NCBI GenBank assembly: GCA_046726235.1
Contig: JBKPAD010000014.1
Coordinates: 1 to 60,409, forward strand
Direction: 5' to 3'
Source of the DNA: Nitricoxidireducens sp046726235
GTDB lineage: Bacteria > Pseudomonadota > Gammaproteobacteria > Burkholderiales > Rhodocyclaceae
DNA: 60,409 nucleotides
Below the pieces are notes generated by a model. That model worked only from the letters and a program-made list of their open reading frames with translations, was not told where the DNA came from and searched no databases. Below are positions 7,984 through 16,998 of the stretch, in pieces. Each line of letters starts with the position of its first letter. Position 1 is the first letter of the stretch. The position numbers were made by a program, and so were the translations under genes.

Positions 7984-8955
7984 ATGAACGCCCCCCAATT
8001 CTCCGGCAGCCCGGTACCGGCTGCGTCGCTGCTGGAACATGTCGATGCCCGCACCAAGCTGGCCGGCTCGAACCGCATGGAGATCCTGCTGTTCTCGCTC
8101 GGCACCCACGAGACCTTCGGCATCAACGTCTTCAAGGTGCGCGAGGTCAGCAAGACCCCGGCGATCACCAAGGCGCCGCACATGCCGGACGGCGTCGAGG
8201 GCCTGATCAGCCTGCGCGGCAACGTGATTCCCTGCGTCTCGCTGTCGAAGGTGATGAACCTCGCCGATGCGCCGTCCGAGCGCGGCGGCTCGATGATGGT
8301 CACCGAGTACAGCAAGCGCACGCTCGGCTTCCTCGTCCATGGCGTCGACCGCATCATCCGCGTCGATTGGGACAAGGTGCGTGCGCCTGAGTCGGTGACC
8401 AGCGGCTCCCACGCCTACATCACGGCGATCACCGAACTGCCGGACGGCAAGCTGGTGTCGATCGTCGACGTCGAGCAGATCATGGCCAACACCTTCGGCG
8501 AGGCCGTCATCGGCCAGATCGAGCGCATGGAGGCGGGCGAGGACATCAACGTCTTCTTCGTGGACGACTCCTCGGTCGCGCGCAAGAAGATCGCGGAGGT
8601 GCTCGACAAGCTCGGCGTCAAGCACAAGCACGCGCAGAACGGCCTCGAGGCCTGGACGCGCCTGTCCGGCATGGCCGCGCACGCCCAGCAATCCGGCGCC
8701 GACCTGCGCGACGAGGTCAGCCTGATCCTCGTCGACGCCGAGATGCCCGAGATGGACGGCTACGTGCTGACCAAGAACATCAAGTCGGACAGCCGCTTCC
8801 ACGGCATTCCGGTCGTCATGCATTCGTCGCTGTCGTCGGAAGCCAACCGCTCGATGGGCAAGGCCGTGGGCGTCGATGCCTATGTCGCCAAGTTCGATGC
8901 CGACGCGCTGGCGGAGACGTTGCGGCCGCTGCTGATGAAGGCGCAACGCGATTAA
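7984..8955 (+). CDS. cheV: Chemotaxis coupling protein CheV (second, tandem copy)
   Basis: A 323-residue CheW-receiver fusion, clearly a tandem duplicate of its upstream neighbour: shared blocks include DARTKLAGSNRMEILLFSLG, ETFGINVFKVREV, EMPEMDGYVLTKNIKSD and PVVMHSSLSS. The receiver keeps acidic residues in FVDDSS, the phospho-acceptor Asp in LVDAEMPEMDGY and a Lys in YVAKFDA. The CheW part differs at the receptor-facing blocks (ISLRGNVIPCVSLSKVM against VSLRGILVPVVDLAEYV), so the two may serve different receptors. It precedes cheY by 18 bases in the same operon. Family assignment is firm; separate roles for the two copies are an inference. Confidence 0.95.
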   Translation: MNAPQFSGSPVPAASLLEHVDARTKLAGSNRMEILLFSLGTHETFGINVFKVREVSKTPAITKAPHMPDGVEGLISLRGNVIPCVSLSKVMNLADAPSERGGSMMVTEYSKRTLGFLVHGVDRIIRVDWDKVRAPESVTSGSHAYITAITELPDGKLVSIVDVEQIMANTFGEAVIGQIERMEAGEDINVFFVDDSSVARKKIAEVLDKLGVKHKHAQNGLEAWTRLSGMAAHAQQSGADLRDEVSLILVDAEMPEMDGYVLTKNIKSDSRFHGIPVVMHSSLSSEANRSMGKAVGVDAYVAKFDADALAETLRPLLMKAQRD

Positions 8956-8973
8956 CCGAAACAAGGAAGAGGA

Positions 8974-9372
8974 ATGGCTGTAGATCCGGGCAAGATAAGG
9001 TTTCTCGTCGTCGACGATTTTTCGACGATGCGCCGCATCGTGCGCAATCTGCTCAAGGAACTGGGTTTCAACAACGTCGAGGAAGCCGAGGACGGCGCCG
9101 TCGCGCTGCAGAGGCTGAAGTCCGGCGGCGGCATCGATTTCGTCGTCACCGACTGGAACATGCCGAACATGGACGGCCTGACGCTGCTGCAGAGCATCCG
9201 CGCCGACGCCAACCTCAAGCATCTGCCGGTGCTGATGATCACGGCCGAGGCGAAGAAGGAAAACATCATCGCCGCTGCCCAGGCAGGGGCCTCCGGCTAC
9301 ATCGTCAAGCCGTTCACGGCAGCGACGCTGAACGAGAAGATGGTCAAGATTTTCGAGAAGATGGGCCTGTAG
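8974..9372 (+). CDS. cheY: Chemotaxis response regulator CheY
   Basis: A 132-residue stand-alone receiver that, when phosphorylated by CheA, binds FliM at the flagellar switch. It has the acidic pair in VVDDFSTMRRIVRNLLKELG, phospho-acceptor Asp in VVTDWNMPNMDGLTLL, Thr in MITAEAKKENI and Lys in GYIVKPFTAATL, the standard CheY signature. It is followed by cheZ and cheA, so dephosphorylation and phosphorylation enzymes are co-encoded. A ribosome binding site (AAGGAAGAGG) precedes the ATG with good spacing. Confidence 0.97.
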   Translation: MAVDPGKIRFLVVDDFSTMRRIVRNLLKELGFNNVEEAEDGAVALQRLKSGGGIDFVVTDWNMPNMDGLTLLQSIRADANLKHLPVLMITAEAKKENIIAAAQAGASGYIVKPFTAATLNEKMVKIFEKMGL

Positions 9373-9395
9373 GCGCCCGCGGGACGACGGACAAC

Positions 9396-10235
9396 ATGGC
9401 AAAACCGATCAGCATCGACGAATCCAGCGACTCCGCGGATCTCCAGGCACTGTTCGACAGCATCGCAGGAGGCAAGCCTGCCGCCGCGCCGGCGCCAGCG
9501 CCTGCCGCCGTTGACGCCTCGGGCGATTCGGACGACCTCCAGGCGCTGTTCGACTCCGTTTCCGAGCAGGTCGGCGGCGCCGAGCCGGCAGCCGCGCCTG
9601 CCGCGGCCGCCCCGCAGGAGCCGGCTTCGGCCCAGGAAGCGGCGTTCAATCGCATCGGCCACATGGCGCGCCAGTTGCACGACTCGCTGCGGGGGCTCGG
9701 CTACGACCGCATGCTCGAGGATTCGGCGCGCAAGATCCCGGACGCGCGCGAGCGCCTGAACTACATCGCCCAGATGACCGAACAGGCGGCGAGCCGCGTG
9801 CTGAATGCGACCGACATCGCCAAGCCGCTGCAGGACGACCTGCTGGCGCGCTCGCAGGCGCTGTCCGCGCGCTGGGACAAGATGTTCGCCAACCAGCTTT
9901 CGGTCGACGAATTCAAGGCGCTGGCCGCAGACTCGCGCGCCTTCTTCAGCGAAGCGCCGGGGAAGATCAAGACCACCGGCGACCAGCTCACCGAAATCAT
10001 GATGGCGCAGGACTTCCAGGACCTCACTGGCCAGGTCATCAAGAAGGTGGTCGAGATGGTGCAGGGCCTCGAGGCGCAACTGCTCGCGGTCCTCATCGAA
10101 GTCATGCCTGAAGAGAAGAAGGCGGCGGCGCCCGAGGGCCTGATGAACGGCCCCGTCATCAACGCCGCGGGCCGAGCCGACGTCGTCACCAGCCAGGAGC
10201 AGGTCGACGACCTGCTCGAGAGCCTGGGCTTCTGA
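9396..10235 (+). CDS. cheZ: CheY-P phosphatase CheZ with duplicated N-terminal motif
   Basis: CheZ accelerates dephosphorylation of CheY-P. The core helices (about residues 75-235) include the region with the catalytic Gln in QDFQDLTGQVIKKVVEMV, and the C-terminus SQEQVDDLLESLGF is the canonical CheY-binding helix. At 279 aa it is longer than enteric CheZ because of an N-terminal extension with two copies of a DLQALFDS peptide (about residues 10-23 and 42-55) joined by an Ala/Pro-rich linker; a further Ala-rich stretch precedes the core. These peptides resemble the C-terminal CheY-binding helix, so extra docking sites are possible but unproven. Confidence 0.95.
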   Translation: MAKPISIDESSDSADLQALFDSIAGGKPAAAPAPAPAAVDASGDSDDLQALFDSVSEQVGGAEPAAAPAAAAPQEPASAQEAAFNRIGHMARQLHDSLRGLGYDRMLEDSARKIPDARERLNYIAQMTEQAASRVLNATDIAKPLQDDLLARSQALSARWDKMFANQLSVDEFKALAADSRAFFSEAPGKIKTTGDQLTEIMMAQDFQDLTGQVIKKVVEMVQGLEAQLLAVLIEVMPEEKKAAAPEGLMNGPVINAAGRADVVTSQEQVDDLLESLGF

Positions 10236-10266
10236 GCGACAACTGAGAAGGGATAAGGAGAAAGCG

Positions 10267-12156
10267 ATGAGCGACTTTCAAGGAATGGAAGACCTGCTGC
10301 AGGACTTCCTCGTCGAAGCCACCGACCTGCTGTCGGGCGTCGACAACATGCTCATCGACCTCGAGCGTGCGCCCGACGACCGCAAGCTGCTCAACGACAT
10401 CTTCCGGGGCTTTCACACCATCAAGGGCGGCGCCGGCTTCCTCAACGCCGCCGAACTGGTCACCCTCTGCCACTTGACGGAAAACCTGTTCGACAAGCTG
10501 CGCAACGGCGAGCTCGTGCTGACCAAGGAAGTGATGGACAGCATCCTCGCCGCCACCGGAACGGTGCGCGACATGTTCGGCTATCTCGAGCGCGGCGTGC
10601 AGCCGACGGCTGCCGATCCGGCGCTCATCGCCAACCTGAAGGCGGCGATCGCCGGCGAGGCGCTGGCCGCGCCGGCCGCTGCCGCACCGGCACCGGTGGC
10701 GGCAGTTGCCGCGCCGGCCGCCCAGGTGCCCGCAAGCGGACCGAACTGGGACAACCTCTTCAACGCCGTCACCGGTGCCGCGCCCGCTGCGGCCGCGGCG
10801 CCTCCGGTTCCCGATCACACCGACGTCGCCGGCAAGGTGCCCGAGGAAATCATCAAGCAGGCGGTCGGTCGCCGCACCACCGACAAGCCCGGTTACCAGG
10901 GCCCGGCCGGCGGCCGGCGTCCCGACGAGAAGACGCGCGACAATTCGATCCGCGTCGACACCTCGCGCCTCGACCAGGTGCTGAACCTCTCGGGCGAAAT
11001 CGGCCTGACCAAGAACCGCCTGACCTCGCTGCGCTCCGACATCCTCAACGGCCGCTCCGACACCGACACGCTGCATGCGCTCGACCAGGCCGTCAGCCAG
11101 CTCGACCTGCTGGTCTCCGACCTGCAGAACGCCGTCATGAAGACGCGCATGCAGCCGATCGGGCGCCTGTTCCAGAAATACCCGCGCATCGCCCGCGACC
11201 TCGCGCGCAGCCTCGGCAAGGACGTAGAGCTGGTGCTGGTCGGCGAAGAGACCGAAATCGACAAGACGATGATCGAGGACCTTTCCGATCCGATCATCCA
11301 CCTGATCCGCAACGCCGTCGACCACGGCGTCGAGACGATGGAAGAGCGTCGCGCCGCCGGCAAGCCGGAGAAGTCGCCGGTGCGCCTGGAAGCGCGCCAG
11401 GAAGGCGACCACATCGTCCTCATCATCGCCGACGATGGTCGCGGCATGAATGCCGAAAGACTGCGCGCCAAAGCCCTCGAGAAAGGCCTCATCACCGATG
11501 AAGAGGCCAACACGATGGACGAGCGCCAGAGCTTCAACCTGATCTTCCTGCCCGGCTTCTCGACCAAGGACGTCGCCTCCGACGTTTCGGGGCGCGGCGT
11601 CGGCATGGACGTCGTCAAGACCAACATCCAGAAGCTCAACGGCTCGATCGAGATCAAGTCGTCGCCGGGCAAGGGCTCCACCTTCGTCATCTCGCTGCCG
11701 CTGACGCTGGCGATCCTGCCCGTGCTGCTGGTGCAGCTCGGCCAGCAGCCGTTCGCCGTGCCGCTGTCGATGGTGCGCGAGATCCTGCCGATCGACATCA
11801 ACCAGGTGCAGGAAGTCGGCGGCCGCGCGACCATGGTCGTGCGCGGCGAAGTCATGCCGATCTACCCGCTCCATTACCTGCTCGGCTGGGCGCCGGAACA
11901 GGTCGCCGAGTACGGCGTGCTGATGCAGACGGCCGAGCACACCTTCATTCTCGCCATCGACGGCTTCATGGGCCGCGAGGACGCCGTGATCAAGTCGCTC
12001 GAGGACTTCCGGCCGAAGGGCGTCGCCGGCGTCACGACGCTGTCGAACGGCCAGATCGTGCTGATCCTCGACATGAAGGAACTGATGCTGGGCCTCGGCG
12101 AAGGCCGCGGCGTGCCGCGTTCCAGCTTCGTCATCCACGACGCGCTGGCAGCCTGA
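10267..12156 (+). CDS. cheA: Chemotaxis histidine kinase CheA
   Basis: A 629-residue CheA. The Hpt (P1) domain is at about residues 1-105 with phospho-His in FHTIKGGAGFL. An Ala/Pro-rich linker (about 130-180) stands where the CheY/CheB-binding P2 domain would be; no P2 is evident. Then come the dimerisation helices (SRLDQVLNLSGEIGLTKNRL), the ATPase domain with N-box HLIRNAVDHGVE, G1 DDGRGMN and G2 GRGVGMDVV, and a C-terminal CheW-like domain (about 490-620). It is the last gene of the che operon, followed by a hairpin terminator at 12196-12221. Confidence 0.97.
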   Translation: MSDFQGMEDLLQDFLVEATDLLSGVDNMLIDLERAPDDRKLLNDIFRGFHTIKGGAGFLNAAELVTLCHLTENLFDKLRNGELVLTKEVMDSILAATGTVRDMFGYLERGVQPTAADPALIANLKAAIAGEALAAPAAAAPAPVAAVAAPAAQVPASGPNWDNLFNAVTGAAPAAAAAPPVPDHTDVAGKVPEEIIKQAVGRRTTDKPGYQGPAGGRRPDEKTRDNSIRVDTSRLDQVLNLSGEIGLTKNRLTSLRSDILNGRSDTDTLHALDQAVSQLDLLVSDLQNAVMKTRMQPIGRLFQKYPRIARDLARSLGKDVELVLVGEETEIDKTMIEDLSDPIIHLIRNAVDHGVETMEERRAAGKPEKSPVRLEARQEGDHIVLIIADDGRGMNAERLRAKALEKGLITDEEANTMDERQSFNLIFLPGFSTKDVASDVSGRGVGMDVVKTNIQKLNGSIEIKSSPGKGSTFVISLPLTLAILPVLLVQLGQQPFAVPLSMVREILPIDINQVQEVGGRATMVVRGEVMPIYPLHYLLGWAPEQVAEYGVLMQTAEHTFILAIDGFMGREDAVIKSLEDFRPKGVAGVTTLSNGQIVLILDMKELMLGLGEGRGVPRSSFVIHDALAA

Positions 12157-12195
12157 TCACGCGGCCCGCGTCAGCGGGTCCGCGCGCCGCTGAAT

Positions 12196-12221
12196 AAGGG
12201 CCGAATACCGGCCCTTCTTTC
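12196..12221 (+). terminator. Intrinsic terminator after cheA
   Basis: An 8-base stem (AAGGGCCG paired with CGGCCCTT) around a 5-base loop, followed by CTTTC. It lies 40 bases after the cheA stop codon and separates the chemotaxis operon from flhB. The U-tract is short, so termination may be partial. Confidence 0.7.
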
Positions 12222-12240
12222 ATCTTCCCGCTTGCCTCCG

Positions 12241-12257
12241 CCGGCAATAATTGCCGG
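12241..12257. promoter_or_regulatory. 17-base palindrome (candidate flagellar activator site) before flhB
   Basis: Perfect inverted repeat CCGGCAA-TAA-TTGCCGG located 17 bases before the proposed flhB start. It is one of five intergenic copies of the same architecture in the window (the others start at 21807, 31320, 48486 and 59734). No GG-N10-GC promoter is visible beside this copy. Function is inferred: operator or enhancer of a flagellar regulator, possibly FlrC. Confidence 0.5.
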
Positions 12258-12274
12258 CATGGAGGGGCATGCCC

Positions 12275-13420
12275 TTGGCTGAAGACAGCGACCTCGAAAA
12301 GACAGAATCACCGTCAAGCCGGCGGATCGAACAGGCGCGCGAAGAAGGTCAGGTTCCGCAGTCGCGGGAGCTGATGGCTTTCCTCGTCATGGCCTCGGCG
12401 GTCGCCGGCCTGTGGACGATGAATTCGTGGTTCTCGCAGCGGGCCAGCTCGATCATGCGCCACGGGCTGTCGTTCGGTCGCGACGCCGGCTTCGACACGT
12501 CGGCAATGACCAACGTCTTCTACGAGCTGTCCGTAGCCGCGCTGATGCTGGCGGCGCCGATCTTCCTGCTGACCATCGCGGCGGCGCTGCTGACGCCCTT
12601 CCTGCTCGGCGGCATGGTGTTCTCGCCCAAGGCGCTGGCGCTCAACTTCGGCCGCATGGACCCGATCGCCGGCATCAAGCGCATGTTCTCGATGCACAGC
12701 GTCGGCGAGCTGGTGAAGGCGATCCTCAAGGCGCTGCTGATCGGCGGCATCATCTGGTGGATCGTGCGCCACGAACAGGAGCACCTGTTCGCGCTGATCT
12801 CCCAGCCGCTCGATTCCGCGCTCAACAACTTCGCGCGCATGCTGCTGTTCGCCGCCGCCGGCCTCGTCGGCGGCCTCGCCATCATCGCGGCCATCGACGT
12901 GCCCTTCCAGCTCTGGCAGTACTACGCCAAGCTGCGCATGACCAAGGAAGAGGTGCGCCAGGAGTACAAGGAGATGGAAGGCGATCCGCAGTTGAAGGCG
13001 CGCATCCGCAGCCAGCAGCGCGAGATGGCGCGCAACCGCATGATGGCTGAAGTGCCGAAGGCGGACGTCGTCGTCACCAACCCGACGCACTTCTCGGTCG
13101 CGCTCAAGTACGACAGCGCCAACATGGGTGCGCCCACGGTCGTTGCCAAGGGCATGAACATCGTCGCCGCCAAGATCCGCGAGCTGGCCGAGGAGCATTC
13201 GGTCCCGGTGGTCGAGGCGCCGCCGCTGGCACGTGCCCTCTACAAGCACGCGGAGATCGGCGACCAGATCCCGTCGGCGCTCTACACGGCGGTGGCCGAA
13301 GTGATGGCCTACGTTTACCAGCTGCAGGAATTCCTCACCAGCGGCGGCAAGCTGCTGCCGCCGTCGCTGCCCGCGGCGATCGACGTGCCCGCGGGCATGG
13401 ACCCTGGAGCCGTTGAATGA
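12275..13420 (+). CDS. flhB: Flagellar export apparatus protein FlhB
   Basis: Membrane component of the flagellar type III export gate that switches substrate class after autocleavage. The proposed TTG start gives MAEDSDLEKTE, the usual FlhB N-terminus, with GGAGGGG (12261-12267) at ideal spacing; the in-frame ATG at 12269 lies too close to that site. About four membrane helices occupy residues 30-215, followed by the cytoplasmic domain with the autocleavage motif NPTH in VVTNPTHFSVALKY (about residue 265). Length 381 aa is normal. The stop overlaps the flhA start (ATGA). Confidence 0.95.
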   Translation: MAEDSDLEKTESPSSRRIEQAREEGQVPQSRELMAFLVMASAVAGLWTMNSWFSQRASSIMRHGLSFGRDAGFDTSAMTNVFYELSVAALMLAAPIFLLTIAAALLTPFLLGGMVFSPKALALNFGRMDPIAGIKRMFSMHSVGELVKAILKALLIGGIIWWIVRHEQEHLFALISQPLDSALNNFARMLLFAAAGLVGGLAIIAAIDVPFQLWQYYAKLRMTKEEVRQEYKEMEGDPQLKARIRSQQREMARNRMMAEVPKADVVVTNPTHFSVALKYDSANMGAPTVVAKGMNIVAAKIRELAEEHSVPVVEAPPLARALYKHAEIGDQIPSALYTAVAEVMAYVYQLQEFLTSGGKLLPPSLPAAIDVPAGMDPGAVE

Positions 13421-15510
13421 ACAACGCGCTCGCGCTCGACGTTCTCTTCAATCGCAACAACCTGAAGGCGCTGGCCGCGCCGGCGCTCATCATCATGATT
13501 TTGTCGATGATGGTGCTGCCGCTGCCGGCATTCGCCCTCGACGTGCTGTTCACCTTCAACATCGCGCTGTCGGTCATGGTGCTGCTGGTGGCGATGTACA
13601 CCCTGAAGCCGTTGGACTTCTCGGTGTTCCCGACGGTGCTGCTGGTGACGACGCTGCTGCGCCTGTCGCTGAACGTCGCCTCGACGCGGATCGTGCTGCT
13701 GCAGGGCCACACCGGTCCCGACGCGGCCGGCAAGGTGATCGAGGCCTTCGGCCACTTCCTGGTCGGCGGCAACTACACGGTCGGCATCGTCGTCTTCATC
13801 ATCCTGACGATCATCAACTTCGTCGTCATCACCAAGGGCGCCGGCCGCATCGCCGAAGTCGGCGCGCGCTTCACCTTGGACGCGATGCCCGGCAAGCAGA
13901 TGGCCATCGACGCCGACCTCAACGCCGGCCTGATCGGCGAGGACGAGGCGCGCAGCCGCCGCGCCGCCATCGCATCCGAAGCCGACTTCTACGGCTCCAT
14001 GGACGGCGCCTCGAAGTTCGTGCGCGGCGACGCCATCGCCGGCATCCTGATCCTGCTGATCAACATCATCGGCGGCCTGATCATCGGCGTGGCACAACAC
14101 GACATGGACGCCGGCCAGGCGGCGCGCAACTACACGCTGCTGACGATCGGCGACGGCCTCGTCGCGCAGCTGCCGGCGCTGATCATCTCGACCGCCGCCG
14201 GCCTTGTCGTCACGCGCGTCGGCGCGGACGAGAAGGACATCGGCCAGCAGTTCATCGGCCAGGTGTTCGGCAACCCGATCGTGCTGATGCTGACCGCCGC
14301 CATTCTCGGCGTGCTAGGCCTCATCCCCGGCATGCCGAACCTCGTTTTCCTGATGCTTGCCGCCGTGATCGGCGGCCTCGGCTGGTGGACCATCGGCCGC
14401 CAGCAGGAGCGTGAGGCGGCCGGAGAGGTGGCGGCGCCGCCCGCCGCCGAAGCGCCGACCGAATCCCAGGAAGCAAGTTGGGCCGACGTCGCTCCTGTCG
14501 ACGTGCTCGGCCTCGAAGTCGGCTACCGCCTGATCCCGCTGGTCGACAAGGGCCAGGACGGCGAACTGCTGAAGCGCATCCGCGGGCTGCGCAAGAAGTT
14601 CGCACAGGAGATCGGCTTCCTGTCGGCGCCGGTGCACATCCGCGACAACCTCGAACTCAAGCCGAACGCCTACCGCATCAACCTCAAGGGCGTCGAGGTG
14701 GGCGCGGGCGAGGCCTACCCGGGCATGTACCTGGCGATCAATCCGGGGCGCGTCAGCGGCCCGCTGCCCGGCGCCCAGACCAAGGACCCGGCGTTCGGCC
14801 TGCCGGCGATCTGGATCGAGGCGGCGCTGCGCGACCAGGCTCACGTGCTCGGCTACACGGTCGTCGATGCCGGCACGGTGATCGCGACGCACCTCAACCA
14901 CGTGATCCTCTCGAACGCCGCGGAACTGCTCGGCCGCCAGGAAACGCAAGCGCTGCTCGACCACATCGCCAAGGATGCGCCGAAGCTCATCGAGGACCTG
15001 GTGCCGAAACAACTGCCGCTCGCGACGGTGCAGCGCGTGCTGCAGAACCTGCTCGAGGAAGGCGTCAACATCCGCGACATGCGCAGCATCATCGAGACGC
15101 TCGCCGAGCATGCGCCGCGCACGCAGGACCCCGTCGAGCTGACGGCGCAGGTGCGCATCGCGCTCGGCCGCGCGATCGTCCAGCAACTGTTCCCGGGCAC
15201 TGCCGAACTCCAGATCATGGCGCTCGAGCCGGGGCTCGAGCGCATCCTGTCGCAAGCCCTGCAGGGCGGCGGTGCCGACGGCTCGGGCATCGAACCGGGC
15301 CTCGCCGACACGCTGCTGCGCGAGACGGCGCAGGCATCGGAACGGCAGGAGACACTCGGCCTGCCGCCGGTTCTGCTGGTGCCGGGCAACCTGCGCTGGC
15401 TGCTCTCCCGCTTCCTGCGCCGCGCCTGGCCGAATCTCAAGGTGCTGGCGAACGCCGAAATTCCCGAGTCGCGGACCATCAAGGTCACGGCAATCATCGG
15501 GGCGAAGTAA
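13417..15510 (+). CDS. flhA: Flagellar export apparatus protein FlhA
   Basis: Major export-gate protein of the flagellar type III system, 697 aa. The N-terminal half carries about eight membrane helices, with the family signature LRLSLNVASTRIVLL (about residues 86-100) and the conserved cytoplasmic loop motif GRIAEVGARFTLDAMPGKQM. The C-terminal half is the soluble chaperone-docking domain. It starts four bases inside flhB and is followed, after 33 bases, by flhF. A ten-codon frame (15510-15539) in that gap overlaps the flhF ribosome binding site and is probably incidental. Confidence 0.97.
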   Translation: MNNALALDVLFNRNNLKALAAPALIIMILSMMVLPLPAFALDVLFTFNIALSVMVLLVAMYTLKPLDFSVFPTVLLVTTLLRLSLNVASTRIVLLQGHTGPDAAGKVIEAFGHFLVGGNYTVGIVVFIILTIINFVVITKGAGRIAEVGARFTLDAMPGKQMAIDADLNAGLIGEDEARSRRAAIASEADFYGSMDGASKFVRGDAIAGILILLINIIGGLIIGVAQHDMDAGQAARNYTLLTIGDGLVAQLPALIISTAAGLVVTRVGADEKDIGQQFIGQVFGNPIVLMLTAAILGVLGLIPGMPNLVFLMLAAVIGGLGWWTIGRQQEREAAGEVAAPPAAEAPTESQEASWADVAPVDVLGLEVGYRLIPLVDKGQDGELLKRIRGLRKKFAQEIGFLSAPVHIRDNLELKPNAYRINLKGVEVGAGEAYPGMYLAINPGRVSGPLPGAQTKDPAFGLPAIWIEAALRDQAHVLGYTVVDAGTVIATHLNHVILSNAAELLGRQETQALLDHIAKDAPKLIEDLVPKQLPLATVQRVLQNLLEEGVNIRDMRSIIETLAEHAPRTQDPVELTAQVRIALGRAIVQQLFPGTAELQIMALEPGLERILSQALQGGGADGSGIEPGLADTLLRETAQASERQETLGLPPVLLVPGNLRWLLSRFLRRAWPNLKVLANAEIPESRTIKVTAIIGAK

Positions 15511-15543
15511 TGAACACACCGAATTTGACCGGAAGGTAACGAC

Positions 15544-16998
15544 ATGACCGTAAAACGCTATTTCGCCGACACCGCCCGCGAGTGCTTGCGGCGCGTGAAG
15601 CTCGAGCTTGGGCCGGACGCGATCGTGGTCTCGAATCGTGCCGTCGAAGGCGGTGTCGAAATCATGGCGATGTCGGCCGACAGCCTGAACGCCTTATCGC
15701 AGCAGGCGCCGCCGGTACGCCAGCCCGCTGCCGCCGCTCCGGCGCCGGCGCCTGCCCCTCGGCAGCCCGCGGCCCAGACGCAACGGCCCGCGGCCGCAGC
15801 GCCGGCACGCGCCCCGGTTGACGACGACTACATGGTCAGCTTGTCGACGAAGGCGCAGTCCCCGTTCCGCCAATGGCAGCCGCAGCAGGCGGCACCGGCC
15901 GCCGCCGCACCGGCTCCGCAGGCGGCCGAGCGGCCACCGCTGCGCCCCTTGCCGCGCCGCGATGCCAGCGTCGCCAGCACCGACCAGGTCGCCGCGACGC
16001 TGAAGAGCGTTGCCGCCGAGGCCGGCAGCATCGACCCTGCCAACGCGCAGGTCGCCCAGCTGATGGCGGAGATGAAGAGCATCAAAGGCATGCTCGAGAA
16101 GCAGCTGGCCGGCTTCGCCTGGGGCGAGATGTCGCGCCAGACGCCGGTCAAGGCACTGCTGCTGGCCGAGATGCTGGAGGCCGGCTTCTCCGGTGTGCTG
16201 GCGCGCCGCCTCTGCGACGAAATGCCGGCCGAGGTCTTGGCCGACGAGGGCCGCAAGTGGCTCAAAAGCGCGATCAATCGCCGCCTGCGCACGCTGACCA
16301 ACGACAACGACATCATCGACCGCGGCGGCGTGTTCGCCATCGTCGGCCCGACCGGCGTCGGCAAGACGACGACCACCGCCAAGCTCGCGGCGCGCTGCGT
16401 CGTGCGCTACGGCGCCGACCGCCTCGCGCTGCTGACGACCGACGGTTACCGGATCGGCGCCCATGAGCAACTGCGCATCTACGGCCGCATCCTCGGCGTG
16501 CCGGTGCATATCGTGCGCGACGGCGAGGACCTGCGCCGCACGCTCGCCGACCTGCGCGACAAGCATATGGTGCTGATCGACACCGTCGGCATGAGCCAGC
16601 GTGATCGCATGGTCGCCGAGCAGGCGGCGATGCTGATGCGTGCCGGCGAGGTCAATCGCCTGCTGATGCTGAACGCCACCGCGCGCGGCGACACGCTCGA
16701 CGACGTCATCCGCGCCTACGCAGGCGAGAATCTCGCCGGCTGCATCCTGACCAAGGTCGACGAGGCTGCCTCGGTGGCGCCGGCGATCGACGCCTGCGTG
16801 CGCCACGGCCTGCTGCTGTCGTACGTCGCCAACGGCCAGCGCGTTCCGGAGGACCTGCACCTGCCCAACCGCGCTTACCTGCTGCATCGCGCGTTCAAGC
16901 AGCCGGTCGAGGCCTCGCCGCATCGCCTGCTCGATCAGGAAGTCGGTCTCGTCATGTCTCCGCGTGGCGCCGAAGCGCAAGGGGCCTCGCTTGTCTGA
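15544..16998 (+). CDS. flhF: SRP-like GTPase FlhF
   Basis: Signal-recognition-particle-type GTPase that places the flagellum, usually at the pole. It is 484 aa. A short N-terminal domain (KRYFADTARECLRRVKLELG) is followed by an Ala/Pro/Gln-rich linker (about 58-145), an N domain and the G domain with P-loop IVGPTGVGKTTTTAKLAA (about residues 266-283), LLTTDGYRIGAHEQLRIY, DTVGMSQRD as the G3 element and TKVDEAASV as the G4 element. Overlap with flhG and position after flhA are typical of polar flagellates. Polar placement is therefore likely but inferred. Confidence 0.96.
   Translation: MTVKRYFADTARECLRRVKLELGPDAIVVSNRAVEGGVEIMAMSADSLNALSQQAPPVRQPAAAAPAPAPAPRQPAAQTQRPAAAAPARAPVDDDYMVSLSTKAQSPFRQWQPQQAAPAAAAPAPQAAERPPLRPLPRRDASVASTDQVAATLKSVAAEAGSIDPANAQVAQLMAEMKSIKGMLEKQLAGFAWGEMSRQTPVKALLLAEMLEAGFSGVLARRLCDEMPAEVLADEGRKWLKSAINRRLRTLTNDNDIIDRGGVFAIVGPTGVGKTTTTAKLAARCVVRYGADRLALLTTDGYRIGAHEQLRIYGRILGVPVHIVRDGEDLRRTLADLRDKHMVLIDTVGMSQRDRMVAEQAAMLMRAGEVNRLLMLNATARGDTLDDVIRAYAGENLAGCILTKVDEAASVAPAIDACVRHGLLLSYVANGQRVPEDLHLPNRAYLLHRAFKQPVEASPHRLLDQEVGLVMSPRGAEAQGASLV

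Noticed and set aside
15510..15539. Ten-codon frame (MNTPNLTGR) between flhA and flhF
   Set aside because: It overlaps the flhF ribosome binding site and could be a leader peptide, but nothing beyond a start and stop supports it.
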